64,000 bases of DNA, taken from Rhynchopus sp. YZ270_cl-10. Its lineage: Eukaryota > Euglenozoa > Diplonemea > Diplonemida > Diplonemidae. The stretch is from the NCBI GenBank assembly GCA_964035575.1, contig OZ037846.1:1081501-1145500 (forward strand). The letters run 5' to 3'. The position numbers were made by a program, and so were the translations under genes. Shown here in pieces: positions 41,143 to 49,733 of the stretch. The notes under the pieces are model-generated. The model saw only the letters and a list, made by a program, of their open reading frames with translations. It ran no database searches and was not told the origin of the DNA. Positions within the stretch are counted from its first letter, which is position 1; each line of letters opens with the position of its first letter.

Positions 41143-41354
41143 ACATGACGTAGCGCACATAACGTGCGTACGTAACGTACATAACGTAGCGTACGTAACG
41201 TACATGACGTAGCGTACATGACGTAGCGCACATAACGTACATGACGTAGCGTACATAACGTAGCGTACGTAACGTACATGACGTAGCGTACATGACGTAA
41301 CGTACATAACGTAGCGTACGTAACGTACATGACGTAGCGTACATAGCGTGCGTA
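41143..41354. repeat. Degenerate ACGT-rich tandem array
   Basis: About 210 bp of interleaved 'acgtacatgacgtagcgtac' and 'ataacgtagcgtacgtaacg' units. Nearly every unit has a self-complementary ACGT or GTAC step, so the array can fold many ways. Open minus-strand frames here (RHVRYVMYVT type) are repeat artefacts. Confidence 0.9.
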
Positions 41355-42228
41355 CGTTCATGCGGCCAGATTTGACGAAATTTAATGTGCCAAGAACTTG
41401 TCCAATTTTCGAAATTGACCCCACGGTGGAAAGATCAGTGATCCGAAAATGCAAATAACAGCACTTTTGGCCACATTCTCCACACGGGTGTAACATTCCC
41501 TGTACAAAAGGCTCACGACCCCTATTCGCAAAAGGGGACGTAGCGCGTAGCGCCACCCCAAAATCAGGGTCAATTTGCGAAGGTATGCCTCCGGGGGGGG
41601 TCGACAGGGTGGGGGGGAGAAATCTCTCTCTCATTTTTTTTTTCCCCCCTTTTTTTATTTATTTATTTATTTATACAGGGTTTCGCCCCGGTGGGGCGAA
41701 GCCCTGGGGCGAAATAAAATGTCATTTTTTCAGGAAAAGATTTTTTTAACGAAAAAAAATATTTTTCGCCCCGGGGCGAACGCCCTGGTTCTCAGTAATG
41801 TCAAAAACACCACAATTTCATCTGAATTTGGGTTTTCAGACCTGAAAATGACCCATGTTTAAGAGTATGGGTTCATATTTTGTGAAAATTTAAGTCACTA
41901 AAAGTTTGTCCATTTTTCCGTATATCCCCCACCACAGCCTGGGATTGGCTCGGAAATGCCACAAAACACTGTTTTTTCGCCCCCTGGTAATGGAAAAAAA
42001 ATCCCCACGTAAAAAAAAAAATTTGCACCCCGATTTCAGATTTTTCAAAAATTTCCCCAAAATTAGCGACACCCCTGGAGGTACTGCCCTGTACACATCT
42101 CAGGGATGTCTGCAGGATAATATCAACTTCGCTTTGTTCATTTGCGGCTCTGGACACAACTTTTACTATTTTTTTTTTACTTCTCCCCTTAGATGCGGCG
42201 CCTGGACGGAATACCTTTTCGGGTTAAA

Positions 42229-42253
42229 GGGCAACTAAAGCATGGCGCTTAGG
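42229..42253 (+). promoter_or_regulatory. ACGAGAG-loop hairpin family, copy 12 (short)
   Basis: GGCAACTAAAGC / ATGGC / GCTTAGG, then TTTTTTT. The lower stem is missing. It lies 516 bp before LINE ORF1 and might mark the end of an upstream unit or another LINE tail. Confidence 0.4.
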
Positions 42254-42768
42254 TTTTTTTGAAAGATTTTGCTTTTATTCTCGAGGTATTCCACTTGTAG
42301 TTTCTTTTTCCTTTGTGTATAAAAAAAAAGTGTGTCGAACCGCTGAGAGAGAGGCAACGGAGTTCAGCCCTTCTCCTGCCCTCTTCTTGTCTCGAATGTC
42401 CCATAGTCCCTGATACATGATCTTAAAACAGAACCCCACACCACCCCATTTTTTTTTTCTGGATATTTTTTGGGCATGGGCATGGGGGTGCTGCACAGTG
42501 CGTTTGGACGACCAATGGACTGTAGGGTGTGTGTCAGAGGCGTTTCAGTTCAGTCATTTCTATACTTCTGTACTTCATTGGTCTCGCTACGTAACCCCCT
42601 CTGACAATCACTCCCCCTGCCCCCCCTCCCCCGCCCCACCCCTGGCACCTTGGTTTCCCCTCCCCCCGCCCCCTGCCGCCTTGGTGTTTGTCAACCCCCC
42701 CCTACGTGGTGCGGCTTGTGAAGGGTCACTAGGAGTTCTTCCCCCCCGACACATATCGGCATCACAAA

Positions 42769-44667
42769 ATGTCTTCAAGCTTCGAGGAGCTGCTGAAGAA
42801 GGCCAAAGCCCTTAAGGCTAAGGCAAAATCCCCTCTCGTGCGCCAGAGGCTCCTCGAGATCTTGGGTTTACTCCTCGATCTCGCCTTTGACGACGAGGAC
42901 GCAGGCCCCGCCCCCGCCAAACGGCCAAGGTTGGAGCCGGCGCCAACCCCGCCCCCTACAACGAACATCACCAGCAACAGCACCAGCAACAACAACAACG
43001 ACGACGACAACGACAAGGGCATGGACGAGGCCGCCGCACCTACCTTACCGCCCAAAGCGAAAATGCAACAGAAGGAGAAGAAGAAGAAGAACGGCTGGCA
43101 GACCGTGAAGGGGCCGAAGAAGGGCACGCCCCATGCCACCAACGCGCAAAGACCGGCGGACGCTCCTACGCAGTCGCTCCTCCTACGCCAAGAGGACTGG
43201 GACATCCCGGTGAGGACGGCGCAGGACTTCGAAGACCCTACTCCACCTGCGAGTGGCGTGCTCCTCATCCCGAAGGACACCTCCGACGCCGGGCGGCACG
43301 AATGGGTTGAGCGTCTGAGGGGACTATCAGTGCTCGCCAAAAACAGCGGATTTGGGCTGGTATCATTCCGCCCACTGTCATCGAACCCGGAGCAGGAGCA
43401 GAAGCTGCCGATGCTCTTCAGCAAAGGCGGCGTGACGGTGTGCCGCGATGTGTACACGTGGTACACCGACGAGGTGAAGCCGAAGGTGAAGTTCGCCACC
43501 GTGGAGGTACAGGACTCCACCACAGTCATCCAGGCTGTGGTACGGAAGTCGGCCCTGAGCGCCGTTACGCAGAAGCTGCTGAACGACCTGAAGACGGCCG
43601 CCCCAGCTATGGCTGAGCTGGTGAAGAGAGCGACACTGCAGCTGGATGTGAAGACCCAACACAACAGGGTCTTCCACGTCACAACCTACAGTGACAGGAC
43701 CGAGGCGTCGGTACGCGTGCCGGTGGCGAAGAAGATGGAGCTACTGCGCAGTAGTGGGAGGTACGGGGTGTTCTGGCGGACCATCTCCTTTGTGAAAGGG
43801 GGATACCAGGAGCCCATCCTCTGGCTCAAGACCGAGGCGACGTTGAAGGAGGCCCTGCGGGTGCACGAGGTGGTGAAGAGCGACGGTGTAGTTTCGGCCG
43901 CCAAGCGGTATGGTTTGCGCATGGGCAGCGGTGACGACCTGGAGAGGTACCGGACGGCAGCAGGCAACTTGGCGTGCGAGCCCCGCGACACCTCGGGGTT
44001 GCTGTACGAAGTGCGTGGTGCCTCTCCCACAGAAGAGGCGGATGATGTGATGCGCTCGCTGCAGTCGTCGTGGCAGTGTGTCTCCCGCAAGTCGTACCGC
44101 ACGAAGGGGTCCCTGGTCCTCATTGTCGAGAGCGCGTCTGCCCCCCAGTGGCCGATCTTATGCAGGAGTAACAGGTCCTCTCTCCATATCACTGAGTGCA
44201 CCACGGACGCCTTGCGCCACAAGAAGAGCAAGGGCAAGACCTACGTTGGTGCAGTGAAGCGGCAGAAGGTGACCCTCTCGATGGAGGACTTCCCGGCGCT
44301 GAGCCCTGACCCCAGCAATGCGAGCAGGGGTGTGAAGCGTACTGCGACTGGTCAGCCTGCGCCTGCACCGACACCTGCAACAGCCGACGACCGCTCCCTC
44401 TTCAAGAGGGCGATAGACATGTTCTCCAGGTCCCCGGCCAGAGAGGAGATGGCTGAGGATGTGGAATTGCCTGATGCCGAATCTGAGGAGGGTGATAAGG
44501 AGGAGGTGCATGTGCATGCGTGGAACCAATCACACACAGTGGTGGTGCAGACAAAGGACGCCGCCTGCGCATGTTGTGCGACTAAAATTAAGCACAACCA
44601 CGGCGCCAACAAGTGCCCGGGTTGCGACGCGCTCATCTGTGCCACGTGCTTCGGCAACAGCCAGTGA
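42769..44667 (+). CDS. LINE ORF1 protein
   Basis: 632 residues. The first 25 are Lys/Ala/Leu-rich, followed by an acidic, Pro/Asn-rich low-complexity stretch to about residue 90 with KKKK and NGWQTV. The middle (about 170-470) is a folded-looking region without a motif I can name. The last 50 residues carry C-x2-C...H...C-x2-C...C-x2-C (ACCATKIKHNH...CPGCDALICATCF), a probable zinc finger for RNA binding. LINE ORF1 proteins coat the element's RNA. It ends in TGA (44665-44667), and ORF2 continues in the same frame. Confidence 0.8.
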   Translation: MSSSFEELLKKAKALKAKAKSPLVRQRLLEILGLLLDLAFDDEDAGPAPAKRPRLEPAPTPPPTTNITSNSTSNNNNDDDNDKGMDEAAAPTLPPKAKMQQKEKKKKNGWQTVKGPKKGTPHATNAQRPADAPTQSLLLRQEDWDIPVRTAQDFEDPTPPASGVLLIPKDTSDAGRHEWVERLRGLSVLAKNSGFGLVSFRPLSSNPEQEQKLPMLFSKGGVTVCRDVYTWYTDEVKPKVKFATVEVQDSTTVIQAVVRKSALSAVTQKLLNDLKTAAPAMAELVKRATLQLDVKTQHNRVFHVTTYSDRTEASVRVPVAKKMELLRSSGRYGVFWRTISFVKGGYQEPILWLKTEATLKEALRVHEVVKSDGVVSAAKRYGLRMGSGDDLERYRTAAGNLACEPRDTSGLLYEVRGASPTEEADDVMRSLQSSWQCVSRKSYRTKGSLVLIVESASAPQWPILCRSNRSSLHITECTTDALRHKKSKGKTYVGAVKRQKVTLSMEDFPALSPDPSNASRGVKRTATGQPAPAPTPATADDRSLFKRAIDMFSRSPAREEMAEDVELPDAESEEGDKEEVHVHAWNQSHTVVVQTKDAACACCATKIKHNHGANKCPGCDALICATCFGNSQ

Positions 44668-44703
44668 CTTGACCCCAAGCTCGTTAAGCATGTGACTACC
44701 ACC

Positions 44704-47700
44704 ATGCAACAATGTCTCCTCTCCGACGGAGACATCCACCCGCATCCTGGACCCAAGAAAGCCTCAAGCAAGACCGGCACGCAGCACAACATCCGCACAG
44801 CCGGCCCACCAGCAGCGAAGAAACAGCGCACTGCTGCCGCCAGCACAGGACCACCCGTGTCTGCCGTTCCCCCTACGAGCGAAGGTTGCATCACAGTCAC
44901 CACCTGCAACGTCACCTCCTACGCCAACCACGCTGCCTGCACGCTTGCGTTGAACAGCACAGTGCTCTGCCTGCAGGAAGTGAAGCTGACGGAAGAAGGT
45001 GCCCGCAGGATGGAAGCCGACCTCCCGCCTGTCTGGAAGCCACTTTGGGGCAGACCGCAGCCTGGATACATGCTTGCAGGTATACGTCACCCCACCATTG
45101 CGGAGAGGGGCGGTGTAGCCACACTAGTGCGCAGACCCACGAGCGCATTCCATGACAACACGTTGACCGACATCAACTTGTTCCAAGACAGGATTCAGCT
45201 CACGCGCTTGGCCCTGGGGGCGGGTGGTGTCTTCCTATACATCTTCAACGTGTACGCCCATTCAGGCTCTGAAGGAGGGAGGAAGAAGGATCGCGAGAAA
45301 CTTCTGCACTGCGTCCTCAACACCATGCCTAATGCTCTAGGGAAGGACGTGCCGGTGGTTGTGTGCGGTGACCTGAACACCTCTGCCTCTACGTCGTACA
45401 TCTTGCGGGAAGCGGTGAAGTCTGGGTGGACTGATGCTGCTGTGGTGCAGGCCCAAAGGCTTGGATGTGTCCCTCCTCCTCCAACCTTTATGCGACGCGA
45501 CTCAGATGGTACGCGGATTGACCACGTATTGCTGAATGAGGTGGCGGCCGCCGCCTTGTCTAGGTGTACGACGCACCACGTGGGAGTACCGCAGCACAGC
45601 GCTGTCACTGTGGAACTCTCCCTTGCAGCATTCGCACAACTAGTCTACCGATTTGTTGTACCGAAGGATCTGTCGATGGTGAAGCCTGACCTGAGTGTGC
45701 AGAGATCAGCACAATGCGCCGCTCTCCTGGCTGCGAAGGGCTTCCACGAAGCTGAAACACGTCTGGACGTACATGACATGTGGAATGCGGTGTCGCAGGC
45801 CAGTGAGGAGTATCTTCTTTTGTGTGCGAATGACGACGGCATCCCCACGAATCGTGGCCACCGTGGCCGTGGTGAGGTGAGGCAGCCGGTGCAGAAATCG
45901 ATCGCAGCTCCGACCACGAAGTACTCGACTGGTGCTGCCCCCCCTCGACAGGTGGAGTTGGCCCGCCTGGCTAACATGTCTCTCGAGCTCGAGATTCAAC
46001 TTAAAAGATTGGTGAATGGGGGGTTCACCGTGCTGGAGCACAAGACTCGCCGCCTGTGGGAATCGACACTCCGAAAATGCAAGGAGCTGCGTGTGCGTGA
46101 CCTATCTGTGGACGACCTTCCCCTGGGCATAGCAGAGCAGCTGACGCTAGCAGAGGACCTCCACACTACCTCTGCGTCTCTGGCGAGTGACCTGGGTAGG
46201 GACACCAGGACCTACAGGGAAAAGCAACAGAAGCTGAAGGCGGTACACAACTTTGACGTGGACCGAAAAAAGCTCACGGCCTTCTGCAGGGGCTCCCTAC
46301 CCGACGATCTGCTGGCTGTGGCTAGAAGAGACGGAACCCTGACGGCCAACGCGCAAGAGATGGATGCCATCCTCCAGGAAGAGTGGAAATCTGTGTTCCA
46401 GCTCTACCGCGAGTGTGCCGAGCCGGAATATGCTGATTTCGACGCTGTGTTTGGGAAGCATGTGACGAAGCACAACATGGATCTGCTCCCTCTCACTGGG
46501 GAAGACCTGGACCGCGTTCTGCAGAGTAAGAAGAAGTCTGGCGCATGTGGTGTCGATGGGTGGCGTATGGGTGAGCTGAAACGCCTTCCGATGGTCCTGC
46601 TGAACGCATTTGCCACAACGTTCAACGAGATCGAAGAATCCGGCACGTGGCCTGAAGCGTTGCTCACTGCGCTTGTGACGCTCACTCCCAAGGGAGAGGG
46701 AAAGGACCCGCTGGACCACCGCCCGATCACCGTGACGAGCAGTGTGTATAGGCTATGGGCTTCTGCACGCGTTCGGAACATCCAGAAGTGGCAAGAAACC
46801 TGGATACATAAGGACCAGCACGGCTTCCGCCCTCGCCACGGGGCCCACAACGTTCTGTTTGACATCTGCACACAGCTGGAAGACGCACTGTCTGGAGGAG
46901 AACCGCTGTACGGTCTGGCACTTGACTTTGCTAAATGCTTTGACCGTGTCCCCCAGAAGCTTACCCTCGAGCTCGCAGCACGACTTGGGCTACACCCCCG
47001 CATTCTGCAGCCGCTCCGCACCATGTACGAGCAACTGCAACGTAGGTTCCAGCTTCCACTTGGCGTAGGTACCTCGTTTAGAGTGACGAACGGCATCCTC
47101 CAAGGGTGCCCCATCAGCGTCGTAATGATTAATGCGCTGGTCGCGGTGCTGCTGAAGGACCTGGACAGCTGCAAGAACTCCTGCTCACGAGCGTACGCTG
47201 ACGACATCACCCTACTGTCACGGAAGTCGATGAACAGCTTAGAGCCATGCCTGCGCATTGTGGAGAGGTTCTGTGCCATCACCGGCATGAAACTTAACGA
47301 CACCAAAACCGTAGCATTTGGATCACGTGAGAACTTTACCAGCACTCTTGCCTCGAACACAGGACACAGATACAAAACACTGGTGAAGGTCAAGATCCTA
47401 GGGGTCTACCTCTACTGCTCGAAGCACTCTCGACGCTCCTCCCCTGATCGAGTCCGCAAGGCCATCGCAGCCCTACAACGCCTACGATGTATGCCGCTGG
47501 CGTTCTACCACAAGTATAGAATTGTGTCAGAATGCATCCTCCCGGGTGCGCTGTATGAGGTCCCGTACGCCCTGCCCTCGCAGTCTAGCTTGAAGGAACT
47601 CTCCACCGCCGTCAACACCTGCCTCTGGGGCAGTGACTATGGTACGCGCGCAGGCCTCGCAATACGCACGGTACTGTTGAAGAGCCATCGCACTGACCCG

Positions 47701-49056
47701 GCCGCCATCGTATGCAACCGGTCCATGAACGTTGTGCTTGACCACATAGCATTTGATGCAACACTGAGAGAACGATGCCTGTCGATACACAAGAGGTACA
47801 ACGCAGGAGGAGGTTGGGACTTCCGCCCCCACGGGCCGGTCGGCAACATGACCTCCACTAGCATACTGACAGGCGTGAGATGGTGTGACGACCTAACAAC
47901 CGTCACGGAGCTGTCAAGCGCCCCCGTGGAAGAAGAGAAGACACACGCCCTAGGTCTTCTCGCGCCAGGTGAACGACACCACGCCATTCGCGAAATCGTC
48001 CGACGACAGAAGTTCACAGATCTTGCCTTGGACAGACCGACTTACGACGGCGCTCAACACGGCGTCAACCTCGCCGACACCACGTACCTGCACGACCAAT
48101 TGCAGTGGTCCCACCCCCTGCTAGCTTACCGCCTCCGCCGTATCATCTGCGATGGGATACTCTACGCGCATCCTACGGTGCTGTGCCTATACGAGTCAAC
48201 AAAGAGAGGTGGCATACACCTCGAAGTGAATCAGTGCCCCTTATGCCTCACACCAACCTCCGGGCTGGCGAAGCACCTGCTGTGGACTTGCCCGCACACT
48301 GTATCTGCTAACGTGAAGGAAGCGCACCGCCCTCTCCTCGACAGGATCGGCCCGAACACCCCGAGTTGCCTGGCTATGCATGGCATAGCTCCCACGAACA
48401 CGCCCAAGCAAGTCGTCGTTGACACGCAGAGATACCTGCTGGACGTCACCACCGCAGTAGATGATCACCTGTCCTCGCGGACTACCACAGCGCCTGCACG
48501 CCACCCATGGCGTATGGACTTTGAAGTGTTCGATGCGCCCCCATACCAGGAGGCCATCTACCGGCAGCTCGCCCCTTTCTTTGGGAAGGACGATGATCCG
48601 AGATGCAAGCAGAAGCGCCACGAACTGAAGCGAATGCTCCAATGGGCCTCCTCCCTGAAATGGAGCACCGCCAACCTGCCTGTGACATGCGTGGAACTTG
48701 CCATTGACTTGGAAATTTTCCACAGGATCTACGTTCTCCGGCCAACCTCTAACATTAGAGAACGGGCCTCTGCCTTGCGCACATTGCTCAACAAGCTTCA
48801 CCGCCTGTGCAAAGCTCTTGGGATCCAAAACCCATTTCCCGCATCTGCCATCTCCTCCTCACGGGGCCTCCGGTCCATTGGCGCACCCGGACTTATAGGC
48901 TACGACCGTCGCCCAGTTTTTACGTACCCGCGCTACACTATGCACATGCTCGAACACGTCATCGTACGTGCCAAAATTACGAACTCCGGCTGGGGAAATG
49001 ACATCATCCCTGACAACAAACTTGTAGAAGCCAGCGCAGCTGAAGCTATGCGATAA
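44704..49056 (+). CDS. LINE ORF2: endonuclease and reverse transcriptase
   Basis: 1,450 residues from the first ATG (44704). Residues about 66-330 are an APE-type endonuclease: TTCNVTSY, LCLQEVKL, FNVYAHSG, CGDLNTS (about 222) and RIDHVLL (about 271). The reverse transcriptase has LTPKGEGKDPLDHRPITV, HGFRPRHGAHN, LDFAKCFDRVP (catalytic Asp about 741), ILQGCPISVV and AYADDITLLS (Asp 833/834). A C-terminal CCHC finger (CPLCLTPTSGLAKHLLWTC) starts near residue 1178. It nicks target DNA and copies the element RNA into it. Near the N-terminus LLSDGDIHPHPGPKK resembles the D-I/V-E-x-NPGP of 2A-like peptides seen in some LINEs, but with His for the key Asn. No RNase H domain was seen. Confidence 0.93.
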   Translation: MQQCLLSDGDIHPHPGPKKASSKTGTQHNIRTAGPPAAKKQRTAAASTGPPVSAVPPTSEGCITVTTCNVTSYANHAACTLALNSTVLCLQEVKLTEEGARRMEADLPPVWKPLWGRPQPGYMLAGIRHPTIAERGGVATLVRRPTSAFHDNTLTDINLFQDRIQLTRLALGAGGVFLYIFNVYAHSGSEGGRKKDREKLLHCVLNTMPNALGKDVPVVVCGDLNTSASTSYILREAVKSGWTDAAVVQAQRLGCVPPPPTFMRRDSDGTRIDHVLLNEVAAAALSRCTTHHVGVPQHSAVTVELSLAAFAQLVYRFVVPKDLSMVKPDLSVQRSAQCAALLAAKGFHEAETRLDVHDMWNAVSQASEEYLLLCANDDGIPTNRGHRGRGEVRQPVQKSIAAPTTKYSTGAAPPRQVELARLANMSLELEIQLKRLVNGGFTVLEHKTRRLWESTLRKCKELRVRDLSVDDLPLGIAEQLTLAEDLHTTSASLASDLGRDTRTYREKQQKLKAVHNFDVDRKKLTAFCRGSLPDDLLAVARRDGTLTANAQEMDAILQEEWKSVFQLYRECAEPEYADFDAVFGKHVTKHNMDLLPLTGEDLDRVLQSKKKSGACGVDGWRMGELKRLPMVLLNAFATTFNEIEESGTWPEALLTALVTLTPKGEGKDPLDHRPITVTSSVYRLWASARVRNIQKWQETWIHKDQHGFRPRHGAHNVLFDICTQLEDALSGGEPLYGLALDFAKCFDRVPQKLTLELAARLGLHPRILQPLRTMYEQLQRRFQLPLGVGTSFRVTNGILQGCPISVVMINALVAVLLKDLDSCKNSCSRAYADDITLLSRKSMNSLEPCLRIVERFCAITGMKLNDTKTVAFGSRENFTSTLASNTGHRYKTLVKVKILGVYLYCSKHSRRSSPDRVRKAIAALQRLRCMPLAFYHKYRIVSECILPGALYEVPYALPSQSSLKELSTAVNTCLWGSDYGTRAGLAIRTVLLKSHRTDPAAIVCNRSMNVVLDHIAFDATLRERCLSIHKRYNAGGGWDFRPHGPVGNMTSTSILTGVRWCDDLTTVTELSSAPVEEEKTHALGLLAPGERHHAIREIVRRQKFTDLALDRPTYDGAQHGVNLADTTYLHDQLQWSHPLLAYRLRRIICDGILYAHPTVLCLYESTKRGGIHLEVNQCPLCLTPTSGLAKHLLWTCPHTVSANVKEAHRPLLDRIGPNTPSCLAMHGIAPTNTPKQVVVDTQRYLLDVTTAVDDHLSSRTTTAPARHPWRMDFEVFDAPPYQEAIYRQLAPFFGKDDDPRCKQKRHELKRMLQWASSLKWSTANLPVTCVELAIDLEIFHRIYVLRPTSNIRERASALRTLLNKLHRLCKALGIQNPFPASAISSSRGLRSIGAPGLIGYDRRPVFTYPRYTMHMLEHVIVRAKITNSGWGNDIIPDNKLVEASAAEAMR

Positions 49057-49066
49057 CGAATATGAT

Positions 49067-49101
49067 AAGGTGACTAAGCACGAGAGGCTTAGGATCATCT
49101 T
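49067..49101 (+). promoter_or_regulatory. ACGAGAG-loop hairpin, copy 13 (LINE 3' tail)
   Basis: AAGGTGACTAAGC / ACGAGAG / GCTTAGGATCATCTT, then ATAAACTTTTC. It starts 10 bp after the ORF2 stop and is the best-formed member. In hairpin-tailed LINEs the reverse transcriptase recognises such a 3' structure. Confidence 0.8.
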
Positions 49102-49159
49102 ATAAACTTTTCTTTCTATTTGTTTCTCCGGGAAAGTGCTTGACATGATTTTCCATATA

Positions 49160-49599
49160 CCGTCTTTTGAAAAATTATGGACCAGAAAAATAGGTCCATA
49201 AAAAAAAAAAATCCCAAAAAGTCCATAATTGTTCTGGTCCATCATTGTTCTGGTCCATGTTATTTCTGGTCCATCTGTGTTAGGCTTTTTTTTTTTTGAA
49301 CTTGTCCATTTTCAGACCCATTCCGAGCTTTCGGTACCGCACGTTGGCGGGGCATCTCGGCTTATATGTGGCCCGGTAGACCCATTCCGAGCTTTCTCCC
49401 CACACAAGCGGTCGTCGCACGCGCTTCGCGCGCGCGACTCCCTGTCAAAATTCTGGACAAGTACAAAAAAACCCCACACATATGTCGGACCAGAAAAATA
49501 GGTCCATAAAAAAAAAAAATCCCAAAAGGTCCATGATTGTTCTGGTCCATCATTATTCTGGTCCATGTTATTTCTGGTCCATATTTTTTCAAAAGACGG
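49160..49599. mobile_element. 440-bp TA-flanked foldback element
   Basis: CCGTCTTTTGAAAAAT and its near complement at the ends, TA on each side (49158-49159, 49600-49601). Inside, an 85-bp 'ggaccagaaaaataggtcca...ttctggtccat' block appears at both ends in direct orientation. A CGCGCTTCGCGCG hairpin is at about 49421. It lies about 130 bp before GH92 copy 2 and could influence its promoter. Confidence 0.8.
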
Positions 49600-49733
49600 T
49601 ATATTTTTTTTGGGTGATCAAGTACTTGATAGAAAAAAACAATCCTTATCTTATGTGACCGCAAAAAAAACAAAAGCAAAAACCAGGAAACCATCAAAAA
49701 AAAGAAGGAAAGAAAGAGCGAAACCAAACAACC

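Larger units (their letters stand above)
36794..42768. other. 6-kb gene-free repeat graveyard
   Basis: No gene is supported. The region contains four loop-motif hairpins, three or four units of the 'ggtacactgt..gagagggct' family, a duplicated 160-180-bp block, a degenerate ACGT tandem array, foldback fragments (TATATGACCGG near 38814-38840) and homopolymer runs. The last 350 bp (about 42420-42768) may be the LINE's 5' UTR. Confidence 0.6.
42769..49101 (+). mobile_element. Two-ORF APE-type non-LTR retrotransposon (LINE), apparently intact
   Basis: ORF1 (42769-44667) and ORF2 (44704-49056) are both fully open, and the 3' end is a conserved hairpin 10 bp after ORF2. No poly-A tail follows; instead there is AACTTTTCTTTC. 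The 5' boundary was not found and no target duplication could be identified. The architecture (RNA-binding-type ORF1, then endonuclease, reverse transcriptase and CCHC) fits the L1/Jockey/Ingi branches in a broad sense; I cannot name the clade. It lies between the two GH92 genes on the same strand as they are. Confidence 0.85.

Noticed and set aside
44692-44703. ORF2 start at a GTG codon at 44692
   Set aside because: A eukaryotic element should start at ATG. The first ATG in frame is 44704 and is followed by the conserved N-terminal motif.
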